NCBI GenBank assembly: GCA_021647705.1
Contig: JAKIUF010000020.1
Coordinates: 1 to 64,000 of the forward strand
Length of the DNA: 64,000 nucleotides
Source: Gammaproteobacteria bacterium
GTDB lineage: Bacteria > Pseudomonadota > Gammaproteobacteria > SZUA-152
Reading direction: 5' to 3'
The translations under genes and the position numbers were made by a program. The notes below the pieces were generated by a model. It ran no database searches, was not told the DNA's origin, and worked only from the letters and a program-made list of their open reading frames with translations. Positions 9,508 through 17,757 of this stretch are shown here, in pieces; within the stretch, counting starts at the first letter, position 1; each line of letters opens with the position of its first letter.

Positions 9508-10406
9508 ACGCACGGCCTCTGATGACCGAATTGCGTGGCAACTTGTTGTTAGACGAGCCCATGTCAAAACACACAAGCTGGCGTATTGGCGGCCCGGCAG
9601 ACCGCTATTACCAGCCTGCGGATATTGTAGATTTGTCACTGTTTTTATCGCAGTTGCCGGAAAACGAGCCGGTTTACTGGCTGGGTCTGGGCAGCAATCT
9701 GCTGGTGCGTGACGGTGGTATTCGCGGCACGGTAATTGCAACCAGTGGCGTGGTGGATGGATTGGAACAAATTGATGAAAAAACAGTGCGCGCCGAGGCT
9801 GGCGTGGCCTGCGCCAAAGTGGCCCGTTTTTGCGCGCGCGCAGGTCTTTCGGGTGCGGAGTTTCTGGCCGGTATTCCCGGCACCATGGGCGGCGCGCTGG
9901 CAATGAATGCAGGAGCCTTCGGCGGTGAAACCTGGGAGGTAATAACCGCTGTTGAAACGCTGGATCAACAGGGTCAATGCCAGCATCGCCAGCCTGAAGA
10001 CTTTGAAATTGCCTACCGCCATGTGACCGGTCCAAAGGGCGAATGGTTTGTAGCTGCACAATTACAGTTAGAACCGGGCGGTGAGCCAGAAGCATTGCAG
10101 GCACGTATTAAAGCACTGCTTGCCAAACGTGGTGACAGTCAGCCCACATCGCTGCCCAACGCCGGTTCGGTGTTTCGTAATCCCGAAGGTGATTTTGCGG
10201 CACGCCTGATTGAAGCTTGTGGTTTAAAAGGACAATGCGAAGGTGCGGCCTGTGTTTCGGATAAACACGCCAACTTTATTATCAATACAGGTGGCGCGAC
10301 AGCATATGACGTTGAAACCCTGATCGAACGAATCATGCAAGAGGTTGAAGAAAAACAGGCGGTGCAGTTACAGCGTGAAATACACATCGTAGGTGAGGCA
10401 GCATGA
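9504..10406 (+). CDS. murB: UDP-N-acetylenolpyruvoylglucosamine reductase MurB
   Basis: FAD-dependent, NADPH-using reductase producing UDP-MurNAc. 300 residues, about 40 shorter than the E. coli/Pseudomonas type I enzyme, with the motif set of the shorter type II-like forms: GLGSNLLVRDGGIRGTVI, AGIPGTMGGALAMNAGAFGG and NAGSVFRNP. In that last motif Ser222 is the expected proton donor. The C-terminus carries SDKHANFIINTGGA. The start follows GGAGG at 9493-9497. In the dcw cluster it sits between murC and ddl as usual, but is bounded on both sides by CGCAGAG-type repeat sequence. Confidence 0.95.
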   Translation: MNARPLMTELRGNLLLDEPMSKHTSWRIGGPADRYYQPADIVDLSLFLSQLPENEPVYWLGLGSNLLVRDGGIRGTVIATSGVVDGLEQIDEKTVRAEAGVACAKVARFCARAGLSGAEFLAGIPGTMGGALAMNAGAFGGETWEVITAVETLDQQGQCQHRQPEDFEIAYRHVTGPKGEWFVAAQLQLEPGGEPEALQARIKALLAKRGDSQPTSLPNAGSVFRNPEGDFAARLIEACGLKGQCEGAACVSDKHANFIINTGGATAYDVETLIERIMQEVEEKQAVQLQREIHIVGEAA

Positions 10407-10498
10407 CACTCTTCACAACGATTTTTTTAACAATATTTTCCTTTGCGTTCTCTGCGTCTCCGCGTCTTTGCGTTGGATTTTCCGGAGGTCGTTTATGA
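10403..10498 (+). CDS. Short bridging ORF between murB and ddl (doubtful protein)
   Basis: 31-codon open frame too short for routine listing. Its ATG overlaps the murB stop (ATGA, 10403-10406) and its TGA overlaps the ddl ATG (ATGA, 10495-10498). The second half is the solitary repeat arm read in a different frame from the other two bridging ORFs (SPRLCVGFSGG). A GAGG at 10394-10397 could load ribosomes. It makes the murB-ddl junction continuous for translation, the third such case in the cluster. A functional peptide is unlikely. Confidence 0.25.
   Translation: MTLFTTIFLTIFSFAFSASPRLCVGFSGGRL
10441..10478. repeat. Solitary right arm of the CGCAGAG-type repeat, murB|ddl
   Basis: CTTTGCGTTCTCTGCGTC...GTTGGAT matches the right arms at 6416, 6492, 9244 and 9446, but no left arm is present in the 88-base murB-ddl gap, so no hairpin can form here. 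The arm is followed by CGGAGG at 10483-10488, the ddl ribosome site, so the arm-then-Shine-Dalgarno layout of the other copies is kept. Confidence 0.8.
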
Positions 10499-11451
10499 GC
10501 AGCTTTGGCAAAGTTGCCGTACTCATGGGCGGACTGTCAGCGGAACGTGAAGTTTCCTTGCGTAGCGGTGCAGCGGTGTTGACCGCGTTACAACGACAAA
10601 ATATTGATGCACACGGTGTGGATGTGGGACACGACATTGTTTCGGTTTTACTGGATGGCCAGTTTGACTGTGCGTTTATCGCCCTGCACGGACGGCGTGG
10701 TGAAGATGGTGTGATTCAGGGTGTACTGGAAACGCTGAATATTCCCTATACCGGTTCCGGCGTATTAGGTAGCGCACTGTCCATGGACAAGATACGCAGC
10801 AAACAGGTATGGCAGGCAGCAGGTTTGCCGACTCCGGCTTTTGCCGTGTTGAATGATGACAGTGACTGGTCTGCTGTGGTTGATGAGCTGGGTTTGCCGC
10901 TGGCGGTAAAGCCGGTGCATGAAGGCTCCAGTCTGGGTGCGACACGGGTGGAGCATTTGAAAAATCTGGAACCGGCCTGGCGTAATGCGGCGGAATTTGA
11001 TGCAACGGTAATGGCCGAGCCCTGGATCATTGGTGAAGAATACACGGTCGGTATTTTGGACGGTGAAGCTCTGCCGGTGATTCGTTTGGAAACACCGCGT
11101 GAGTTTTACGATTACGAAGCCAAATATAACACCGACGATACACGCTATCATTGTCCCAGTGGTTTGTCTGCGACTGACGAACAACAATTTCAGGCATTGG
11201 CACTGAATGCATTTACAGCACTGGGTGCGACGGGCTGGGGGCGTATCGATTTCATGTTAGACAAAAACGGTGCCCCTTGGTTACTGGAAAACAATACTGT
11301 ACCAGGGCTGACGAATCACAGTCTGGTACCCATGGCTGCGCAGGCGGCGGGTATTGATTTTGATGAATTGATTTTGCGTGTTTTATCAGCAGCAAGGGTA
11401 TCGGCAGTAACGGTGCCGGACAGTGAAGGGGAAGTCGGCAATGGGTGCTAA
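10495..11451 (+). CDS. ddl: D-alanine:D-alanine ligase
   Basis: ATP-grasp enzyme making the D-Ala-D-Ala dipeptide used by MurF. 318 residues. N-terminal AVLMGGLSAEREVSLRSG, then ALHGRRGEDGVIQGVLE, the PYTGSGVLGSALSMDK block, the ATP-grasp region KPVHEGSSLGATRV and the metal-binding end GAPWLLENNTVPGLTNHS. That last motif is slightly unusual, as many Ddl enzymes read VNTSPGMT there. The start is the ATG after CGGAGG. The same frame is open upstream through the repeat arm into murB, but that is not family sequence. It overlaps ftsQ by 11 bases. In this context it is the DdlB-type gene. Confidence 0.95.
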   Translation: MSSFGKVAVLMGGLSAEREVSLRSGAAVLTALQRQNIDAHGVDVGHDIVSVLLDGQFDCAFIALHGRRGEDGVIQGVLETLNIPYTGSGVLGSALSMDKIRSKQVWQAAGLPTPAFAVLNDDSDWSAVVDELGLPLAVKPVHEGSSLGATRVEHLKNLEPAWRNAAEFDATVMAEPWIIGEEYTVGILDGEALPVIRLETPREFYDYEAKYNTDDTRYHCPSGLSATDEQQFQALALNAFTALGATGWGRIDFMLDKNGAPWLLENNTVPGLTNHSLVPMAAQAAGIDFDELILRVLSAARVSAVTVPDSEGEVGNGC

Positions 11452-12232
11452 ACGCATTGTGAAAAAAACCAGCGTGAAAAAGCCCCGCTCACCCGCAAAG
11501 CCGATGTTCGAGCGTTGGCTGACACGCCGTTTGCTGGGCGGCGTATTACTGTTCGGCGGGTTGGGTAGTCTGTTGGGCTTTACCGTGTGGCAGCTGGCCC
11601 AGCCGGATACTCTGCCGATTCAGCAGGTACAGGTGAAGGGTGAGTTTGTTTATCTCGACAAAAAGGATTTGTACAAAGCTATTGGTGATTTGGCGAATGC
11701 CGGATTTTTTAATGTGGATGTGCGAGCGGTGAAACAGGCTGCTGAAACGATGCCCTGGGTAGACAGTGCATCGGTGCGGCGGATCTGGCCGGATACTTTG
11801 CATATTGATATTCGTGAGCAAATACCACTGGCTCGCTGGCAGGATGGCGGCATGGTTAATCGATATGGTGATGTTGTGTTGTTAGCAACAACAGATGCGC
11901 TGGGTGATTTGCCGGTTTTTAACGGGCCGAAAGGCACCGCAAAAATACTCGCTGAACGTTATCAGTTGTTATCGGTGCCTCTGGCAAAAATGGAGTTGGC
12001 GGTGGTGGCGTTAACCTTGAGCGAACGACGCGCATGGCAGGTGTCATTGGATAACGGCATGCACTTATTGTTTGGACGGGCGATGGCAGATACACAGTTG
12101 TCACGTTTTGCCAATGCGTACAACAGCATGCCCATTGAAAAATTGGAAAACATTCAGTCAGTGGATTTACGGTACACCAACGGTTTTGCAGTGCGCTGGA
12201 AAACGCCTGTGAATAAATCAAAGCTTGGTTGA
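11441..12232 (+). CDS. ftsQ: Cell division protein FtsQ
   Basis: Bitopic inner-membrane divisome protein that links early and late division proteins through FtsB/FtsL. 263 residues: a basic cytoplasmic head, one membrane span near residues 33-53 (LLGGVLLFGGLGSLLGFTVW), a POTRA domain beginning QQVQVKGEFVYL, then the FtsQ domain with PWVDSASVRRIWPDTL and the C-terminal DLRYTNGFAVRWK. The ATG at 11441 has GAAGGGGAAG upstream; a GTG at 11423 is a weaker choice. Overlaps ddl; its stop lies about 50 bases before ftsA. Confidence 0.93.
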   Translation: MGAKRIVKKTSVKKPRSPAKPMFERWLTRRLLGGVLLFGGLGSLLGFTVWQLAQPDTLPIQQVQVKGEFVYLDKKDLYKAIGDLANAGFFNVDVRAVKQAAETMPWVDSASVRRIWPDTLHIDIREQIPLARWQDGGMVNRYGDVVLLATTDALGDLPVFNGPKGTAKILAERYQLLSVPLAKMELAVVALTLSERRAWQVSLDNGMHLLFGRAMADTQLSRFANAYNSMPIEKLENIQSVDLRYTNGFAVRWKTPVNKSKLG

Positions 12233-12282
12233 AACAAGAAAATGACAAAGCAAAAACAGTTATTGGTCCGGGGAATGCGGTG

Positions 12283-13518
12283 ATGAGCAAAAAGTCTGAT
12301 CAAAATTTATTGGTAGGCCTGGATATCGGTACCTCAAAGGTGGTGGCGATTGTGGCGGACTTAACGCCGGAGGGTGAAATCGACATTATCGGTATTGGTA
12401 CACATCCTTCCCGTGGTCTGAAAAAGGGTGTGGTGGTGAATATCGAATCCACGGTGTTATCCATTCAGCGCGCAGTGGAAGAAGCAGAGCTGATGGCCGG
12501 GTGCCAGATTGACTCAGTGTACGCCGGTATTGCCGGTAGCCATATCCGCAGTTTGAATTCTCACGGGATTGTAGCAATACGCGACAAAGAGGTGATGCAG
12601 GCCGATGTGGAGCGGGTGATTGATGCCGCGCGAGCGGTGGCCATTCCGGCGGATCAAAAAGTGCTGCATATTTTGCCGCAGGAGTTTTTGATCGACGACC
12701 AGGAAGGCATACGTGAGCCGGTGGGTATGTCCGGTGTGCGTCTTGAAGCTAAAGTACACATGGTGACCGGTGCGGTGAGTGCAGCACAAAATATTATCAA
12801 ATGTGTGCGTCGTTGCGGACTGGAAGTGGACGATGTGATTCTTGAACAACTGGCATCCAGTTATGCGGTATTGACCGAAGATGAAAAAGAACTGGGTGTG
12901 TGTCTGGTGGACATGGGTGGAGGTACTACCGACATCGCGGTATTTACCGATGGCTCGATTCGTCATACCGCCGTGATTCCCATTGCTGGTGATCAGGTGA
13001 CCAATGACATTGCCGTGGCGCTGCGCACGCCGACGCAATACGCAGAAGAAATCAAAATTAAATATGCCTGTGCGTTAACGCAATTGGCCAGCCCGGAAGA
13101 AAGCATCGAAGTGCCCAGTGTGGGTGACCGGCCGCCACGGCGTTTAGCACGGCAAACGCTGGCTGAAGTCATTGAGCCGCGTTACGAAGAATTATTAATC
13201 CTGGTGCAAAACGAATTGCGCCGCAGTGGTTTTGAAGAAATGTGTGCTGCCGGCATTGTACTTACCGGCGGCTGTTCAAAAATGGAGGGCGTGATTGAGC
13301 TGGCGGAAGAAGTTTTCCATATGCCGGTGCGTCTGGGGATGCCACAGCACGTTTCAGGGCTGGTGGATGTTGTGCGAAATCCGATTCATGCAACGGGTGT
13401 GGGTTTGTTGTTGTATGGACATAAACACCATGGTGAAAGCCATAGAGAACGTAAGAGTGAATGGAACGGCAAAGGTTTGTGGACACGAATGAAGAGCTGG
13501 TTTCAAGGAAATTTTTAA
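12283..13518 (+). CDS. ftsA: Cell division protein FtsA
   Basis: Actin-fold, membrane-tethered ATPase that anchors FtsZ filaments and recruits late divisome proteins. 411 residues, close to the 420 of E. coli. Visible blocks are LLVGLDIGTSKVVAIV (phosphate 1), the 1C-domain region, VDMGGGTTDIAVF (phosphate 2), LTGGCSKMEGV (adenosine motif) and the C-terminal basic amphipathic tail ending WTRMKSWFQGNF, the membrane-targeting helix. The ATG at 12283 follows GGGGAA and matches the family start; a TTG at 12229 overlapping the ftsQ stop would add an unneeded 18 residues. Confidence 0.96.
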   Translation: MSKKSDQNLLVGLDIGTSKVVAIVADLTPEGEIDIIGIGTHPSRGLKKGVVVNIESTVLSIQRAVEEAELMAGCQIDSVYAGIAGSHIRSLNSHGIVAIRDKEVMQADVERVIDAARAVAIPADQKVLHILPQEFLIDDQEGIREPVGMSGVRLEAKVHMVTGAVSAAQNIIKCVRRCGLEVDDVILEQLASSYAVLTEDEKELGVCLVDMGGGTTDIAVFTDGSIRHTAVIPIAGDQVTNDIAVALRTPTQYAEEIKIKYACALTQLASPEESIEVPSVGDRPPRRLARQTLAEVIEPRYEELLILVQNELRRSGFEEMCAAGIVLTGGCSKMEGVIELAEEVFHMPVRLGMPQHVSGLVDVVRNPIHATGVGLLLYGHKHHGESHRERKSEWNGKGLWTRMKSWFQGNF

Positions 13519-13580
13519 ATGATTTTTGAAAAAAGATATCAACAATTGAAAACTGAATTATTCAACAGGAGGGCAATACA

Positions 13581-14729
13581 ATGTTCGAACTGATGGAAAC
13601 CAATATTGCAGGTGCAGTTATTAAGGTCATCGGAGTCGGTGGTGGTGGCGGAAATGCGGTTGAGCACATGGTGGCGCAAAACATCGATGGTGTTGAGTTT
13701 ATTTGCACCAACACTGATGCGCAGGCGTTGAAAAATTCTGCGGCGCGCACTGTGCTGCAAATGGGCAACAACGTCACCAAGGGACTGGGTGCAGGTGCCA
13801 ATCCTGATGTGGGGCGACAAGCGGCACTGGAAGATCGTGATCGTATCGTCGAATTGGTGGAAGGCGCTGATATGGTCTTTATTACCGCTGGTATGGGTGG
13901 TGGTACGGGTACCGGTGGTGCGCCAGTGGTCGCGCAAATTGCCAAAGACCTGGGGGTGTTGACGGTGGCGGTAGTTACCAAGCCTTTCCCCTTTGAAGGC
14001 AAAAAACGTATGGCCATTGCGGATCAGGGCATCAAGGAATTATCCGAGTATGTTGATTCGCTGATCACTATCCCTAACGAAAAGTTGATGGATGTATTAG
14101 GCAAAGATGTTTCTTTGCTGGATGCGTTCAAAGCAGCCAACGATGTGTTGCTGGGCGCGGTGCAGGGGATTGCAGACTTGATTACCCGCCCGGGCCTGAT
14201 CAACGTTGACTTTGCGGACGTGCGCACAGTGATGTCTGAAATGGGTATGGCGATGATGGGCACCGGTTTTGCGACCGGCGAAGGGCGTGCTCGGGCGGCG
14301 GCGGCATCGGCAGTGGCCAGTCCTCTGTTGGAAAGCGTCGATCTGGCCGGTGCGCGCGGCATCTTGGTGAATGTGACAGCAGGTCTGGACATGTCTATTG
14401 GTGAATTTGACGAAGTCGGCAGCACCATCAAGGAATTTGCCTCCGACAATGCCACCGTGGTAGTGGGTACGGTCATCGACCCGGAAATGTCCGAAGGGCT
14501 GCGGGTAACCGTGGTGGCTACTGGCTTGGGACAAAAAGTGCAGGGCAGTGTGGAAAAGCCGACAGTGCTGCTGGCTCCCGAAGGCCCGGATGGTACTGTG
14601 GATTATGGTCAGCTGGATCGACCCACGGTAATTCGTAACAAGGTGGCCGGTGAACGTTATGCCACAGACACCGGCGGGAATCTGGATTATCTGGATATTC
14701 CGGCATTCCTGCGGCGTCAGGCGGACTAA
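13581..14729 (+). CDS. ftsZ: Cell division GTPase FtsZ
   Basis: Tubulin-like GTPase forming the Z ring. 382 residues. [16 protein letters not shown] is the first nucleotide loop and the tubulin signature [14 protein letters not shown] is near residues 107-120. The T7-loop region [11 protein letters not shown] carries the catalytic Asp pair contacting the next subunit. The C-terminal conserved peptide [12 protein letters not shown] binds FtsA and ZipA/ZapD; zapD is also in this window. The linker is fairly short. The ATG follows a strong AGGAGGG at 13567-13573. It is the last gene of the dcw block, and lpxC follows after a 138-base gap. Confidence 0.98.
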   Translation: MFELMETNIAGAVIKVIGVGGGGGNAVEHMVAQNIDGVEFICTNTDAQALKNSAARTVLQMGNNVTKGLGAGANPDVGRQAALEDRDRIVELVEGADMVFITAGMGGGTGTGGAPVVAQIAKDLGVLTVAVVTKPFPFEGKKRMAIADQGIKELSEYVDSLITIPNEKLMDVLGKDVSLLDAFKAANDVLLGAVQGIADLITRPGLINVDFADVRTVMSEMGMAMMGTGFATGEGRARAAAASAVASPLLESVDLAGARGILVNVTAGLDMSIGEFDEVGSTIKEFASDNATVVVGTVIDPEMSEGLRVTVVATGLGQKVQGSVEKPTVLLAPEGPDGTVDYGQLDRPTVIRNKVAGERYATDTGGNLDYLDIPAFLRRQAD

Positions 14730-14867
14730 ATGTCTCCGGCTGAAATATGTCGGATACTTGGAGAATTGTGAGCTTGCTCACTAGGTAGAATCAGGGGGGG
14801 TGTGGTACCATCCCCGGTTCTGCGCGCCTGATTTGGGCGATAGCAGGGGTTAATTGTGATTGGTCAG

Positions 14868-15779
14868 ATGATTCGACAGCGGACACTAAAAAATATTATT
14901 CGTGCAACGGGCATCGGCCTGCATACGGGCGATAAGGTCTATTTGACTTTGCGTCCTGCGGCTGTGGATACCGGAATCGTATTTCGTCGGGTGGATCTGG
15001 ACGAACCTGTGGAGATTGCGGCGACCCCGGATAACGTGGGTGATACACGTCTTTCCACCACGCTGATTCACAATAATGTGCGGGTTTCCACCGTCGAACA
15101 CCTACTTTCCGCCATGGCTGGGCTGGGGATCGACAATGCCTACATTGATGTCAGTGCTCCCGAAGTACCCATCATGGACGGTAGTGCGGGACCATTTGTA
15201 TTCCTGATTCAGTCCGCAGGTATCGAAGAGCAGAATGCCGCCAAGCGTTTTATCCGCATTAAAAAAACAGTCATCGTGGAAGATGGCGATAAATGGGCGC
15301 GCTTTGATCCCTTCGAAGGTTTCAAGGTTTCGTTCAATATTGATTTCCAACATCCGGTGTTTCAGTCTCAGTCACAAACCACCACCGTGGATTTTTCCAG
15401 CACTTCTTTTGTAAAAGAAGTCAGCCGGGCACGCACCTTTGGGTTCATGCGCGATATTGAGCAATTGCGTGAAAATAATCTGGTGCTGGGTGGCAGTCTC
15501 GATAATGCTATCGTGATGGACGATTACCGTGTGCTTAATGAAGACGGCCTGCGTTATCGTGATGAGTTTGTTAAACATAAAGTGCTGGATGCCATTGGTG
15601 ACCTGTATTTGCTGGGTTGCAGTCTGATTGGCGAATTCAGTGGTTACAAATCAGGTCATGAACTCAATAATCGTCTGTTGCGGAGCCTGCTGGCCAACGA
15701 AGATGCTTGGGAGTCGGCCACTTTTGATGATCCCAAACTGGCCCCCATTTCTTATACCCACCCTCTCTTAGCCAATTAA
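14868..15779 (+). CDS. lpxC: UDP-3-O-acyl-N-acetylglucosamine deacetylase LpxC
   Basis: Zinc enzyme for the committed step of lipid A synthesis, so the cell has an LPS-type outer membrane. 303 residues from the chosen ATG. Zinc-site motifs: [16 protein letters not shown] with the first His, and [15 protein letters not shown] with His and Asp; [13 protein letters not shown] is near the C-terminus. The ATG gives [15 protein letters not shown], which matches the family N-terminus exactly; a GTG four codons upstream (14856) has the better ribosome site (AGGGG at 14845-14849) and may be the real start. The upstream gap contains GTGAGC-TT-GCTCAC (14769-14782), a small palindrome of unknown role. 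Confidence 0.97.
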   Translation: MIRQRTLKNIIRATGIGLHTGDKVYLTLRPAAVDTGIVFRRVDLDEPVEIAATPDNVGDTRLSTTLIHNNVRVSTVEHLLSAMAGLGIDNAYIDVSAPEVPIMDGSAGPFVFLIQSAGIEEQNAAKRFIRIKKTVIVEDGDKWARFDPFEGFKVSFNIDFQHPVFQSQSQTTTVDFSSTSFVKEVSRARTFGFMRDIEQLRENNLVLGGSLDNAIVMDDYRVLNEDGLRYRDEFVKHKVLDAIGDLYLLGCSLIGEFSGYKSGHELNNRLLRSLLANEDAWESATFDDPKLAPISYTHPLLAN

Positions 15780-16020
15780 TCACGAAACTGTTGTTTTCAT
15801 GATCATTGTTTTGCATGTCACCATTACAGGGATGGCTGCATTGTTCGTTAATTGTCCATATTTCCCCCAAAAAAACGACATTTGTCGCTCCTGACCTGAA
15901 ATATACTTTTCCTGCTTGTCAGCTCGGGTGCTTGTTGGTACCTTTGGCGACCCGTTTTGCGTCCCCTTCACAATGGTTGCCACGAAAATATGGCAGCAAA
16001 GTGTGCTCGTCCAGGCCAAC

Positions 16021-16470
16021 TTATTGTTTATTGGTGTGTTTGTGTTGGGATAGGCGATAAAGGGCTTCGGCAAGCTCGGGGTCTTCTATGCCAGAGGCGG
16101 CGCTTTCCAATAGATGCGCGCTGGTGACGGACAGATTGGCGCGACGCGAGGGCGGTGTCGGCGAGCTGAAACTGACAGGTTGTATTTTAAGTTGTACTTT
16201 TTGCAATTTTTGCAGACCGGGCAGCGTTTTGAGTAAACGCAGGATTGTGGGTGCCTGATAACGTAATTGGGTTAACCAAGCGGGTGTGTCGGTGACGACG
16301 ACGATCGTTTGCTCGCGCAGATTGGCCACGGTAACGTGTGCCGCGAGGTGCTCGTCAAGGCTGTCGCGTAGCGCCTGTGTCAGTTGTTGCAGGTATTGGG
16401 CGCGTTCAAGCAGTGGGTGTAGCGCACTGTCTCGGCGTGAAAGAATTCTAGCGACGGGTTTGGATGACAT
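16021..16470 (-). CDS. dciA: DUF721 protein, DciA-like replicative helicase operator
   Basis: Small, basic, mostly helical-plus-KH-like protein of the DUF721 family. DciA proteins of this family load or operate DnaB in bacteria that lack DnaC/DnaI. About 149 residues from the ATG chosen; a TTG at 16521 would give 166. Recognisable features are the N-terminal RILSRRDSALHPLLERAQ, the VTVANLREQTIVVVTDTPAW block with the conserved Trp, and RYQAPTILRLLK. The gene opposes lpxC, ending 241 bases from its stop, and diverges from the M23 gene. The location between lpxC and secA is common in gammaproteobacteria. The C-terminal tail is low complexity. Confidence 0.8.
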   Translation of the reverse strand: MSSKPVARILSRRDSALHPLLERAQYLQQLTQALRDSLDEHLAAHVTVANLREQTIVVVTDTPAWLTQLRYQAPTILRLLKTLPGLQKLQKVQLKIQPVSFSSPTPPSRRANLSVTSAHLLESAASGIEDPELAEALYRLSQHKHTNKQ

Positions 16471-16606
16471 AGCTTGGCATTGTGGCAGTAATCCACTGAA
16501 TTGTCTGGACTTTGGTGGCAAATGTTGTAGTTATCAGCAAAAAAGCCGATATACATTGACAATGTGTAATTATTCGAAGTTTCGAAGTATAAGGGTTGTT
16601 TAAACG

Positions 16607-17533
16607 ATGAACATCATTTTTATCGGTAAGCGTGGGCGACAGACCAGAACCCTTAAACTGGGTTCTCCCCGCGTTATTTTGGGCGCAACACTGGCGCTGA
16701 CCATTATCCCCTCCCTCATGTTTTATGGGGGTTATTTCACGGCTACGCAGGCCACACCGAATCAGGAAAAAGCGTTATTGACTGTTTGGCAGGGTGAAAT
16801 GGACGTGCAGCGTGAAGAAATTGCCACCGCCCGTCAAAAAGTTGATGCAGATATAGATGCGTTGGCACTGCGCCTGGGTGAATTGCAGGCCAGGGTGATC
16901 CGTCTGGATGCCCTGGGTGGGCGTCTTACCGAGATTGCCAAACTGGATCGTGGAGAATTTGATTTTTCCAGTGTACCTGCTGTGGGTGGGCCTGAAAGCA
17001 CGGCGGCTGTGGATTCCATTAGCGTACCGGGCTTTGTTGCGTCGCTGGAGTCACTTTCGAAACAGGTGGATGACCGTAGTGCCCAGCTGGGTCTGCTGGA
17101 AACCATGCTGATGAGTCGTAATCTTGAAGATGAAGTGAGTCCTGCGGGACGTCCCATCAAACGTGGGTGGATTTCTTCCTACTATGGTATGCGTACTGAT
17201 CCTTTTACGGGGCGTCGTGAGCACCATAAAGGGATGGATCTGGCAGGTAAGGAAGGCAGTGAGGTGATTTCTGTGGGTGCCGGTGTGGTGACCTGGGCAG
17301 GTGATCGTTATGGTTACGGTAAGCTGGTGGAGGTGAATCACGGTAACGGCTATGCCACACGTTATGGTCACAGCAAGGAGGTGCTGGTGCAGGTGGGTGA
17401 TGCTGTGAAAAAAGGCCAGACGTTAGCGTTGATGGGTTCTACAGGCCGTTCTACGGGCCCTCATGTGCATTTTGAGGTGTTGTACAAAGGCAAGGCGGTT
17501 GACCCCAAAAAGTATATTTTGGCGGCGCGTTAG
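16607..17533 (+). CDS. M23/LytM-family peptidoglycan endopeptidase, membrane-anchored
   Basis: 308 residues: basic head, one membrane span near residues 26-48, a helical, probably coiled-coil region to about residue 175 (EEIATARQKVDADIDALALR), then an M23 domain. The zinc-site pattern is complete: YYGMRTDPFTGRREHHKGMD gives the H-x3-D set and GPHVHFEVLYKG the HxH. An active metal-dependent cross-link hydrolase acting in the periplasm is therefore likely, as opposed to a catalytically dead activator such as EnvC or NlpD. An M23 gene just upstream of secA also occurs in Pseudomonas. No TTGACA-type promoter with good spacing was found, although TTGACA occurs at 16556-16561. Confidence 0.88.
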   Translation: MNIIFIGKRGRQTRTLKLGSPRVILGATLALTIIPSLMFYGGYFTATQATPNQEKALLTVWQGEMDVQREEIATARQKVDADIDALALRLGELQARVIRLDALGGRLTEIAKLDRGEFDFSSVPAVGGPESTAAVDSISVPGFVASLESLSKQVDDRSAQLGLLETMLMSRNLEDEVSPAGRPIKRGWISSYYGMRTDPFTGRREHHKGMDLAGKEGSEVISVGAGVVTWAGDRYGYGKLVEVNHGNGYATRYGHSKEVLVQVGDAVKKGQTLALMGSTGRSTGPHVHFEVLYKGKAVDPKKYILAAR

Positions 17534-17611
17534 GCATCTGTTTTTCGTTTAACTGATCACTTAGGCCATGCCGAATCCGGCGTGGCCATTCTCTAAAGCC
17601 CGGATCCCCGC

Positions 17612-17617
17612 TATAAT
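17612..17617 (+). promoter_or_regulatory. Candidate -10 box of a secA promoter
   Basis: Perfect TATAAT 146 bases upstream of secA, with only a poor -35 (TTCTCT) at 17-base spacing. A 10-bp imperfect hairpin (GGCCATGCCG/CGGCGTGGCC, 17563-17586) lies just before it with no T-run. There is no SecM-like ORF upstream of secA, so SecA must be controlled otherwise, possibly through the long leader. Confidence 0.4.
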
Positions 17618-17757
17618 CCCCAAGCTTTGACTGGGACGGGTGTTGCCGTCGCCGACATATTTTCCGTATTTTGCACAGACAGGCACAAAAGTATTAGCTT
17701 GAAATTACCGCAAAACACACAATAAAAACTGACAATAAAGACGCATAATCCAAAACT

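Noticed and set aside
14766-14791. TTGTGA...TAGAAT as an lpxC promoter
   Set aside because: Spacing is only 14 bases and the region contains a small palindrome that explains part of the match.
16556-16593. TTGACA upstream of the M23 gene as a sigma-70 promoter
   Set aside because: The nearest -10-like TATAAG is 26 bases away, too far for a normal promoter.
17534-17757. A SecM-type arrest peptide upstream of secA
   Set aside because: No ORF with an arrest-like end (FxxxxWIxxxxGIRAGP) is present; the gene before secA is an M23 peptidase well separated from it.
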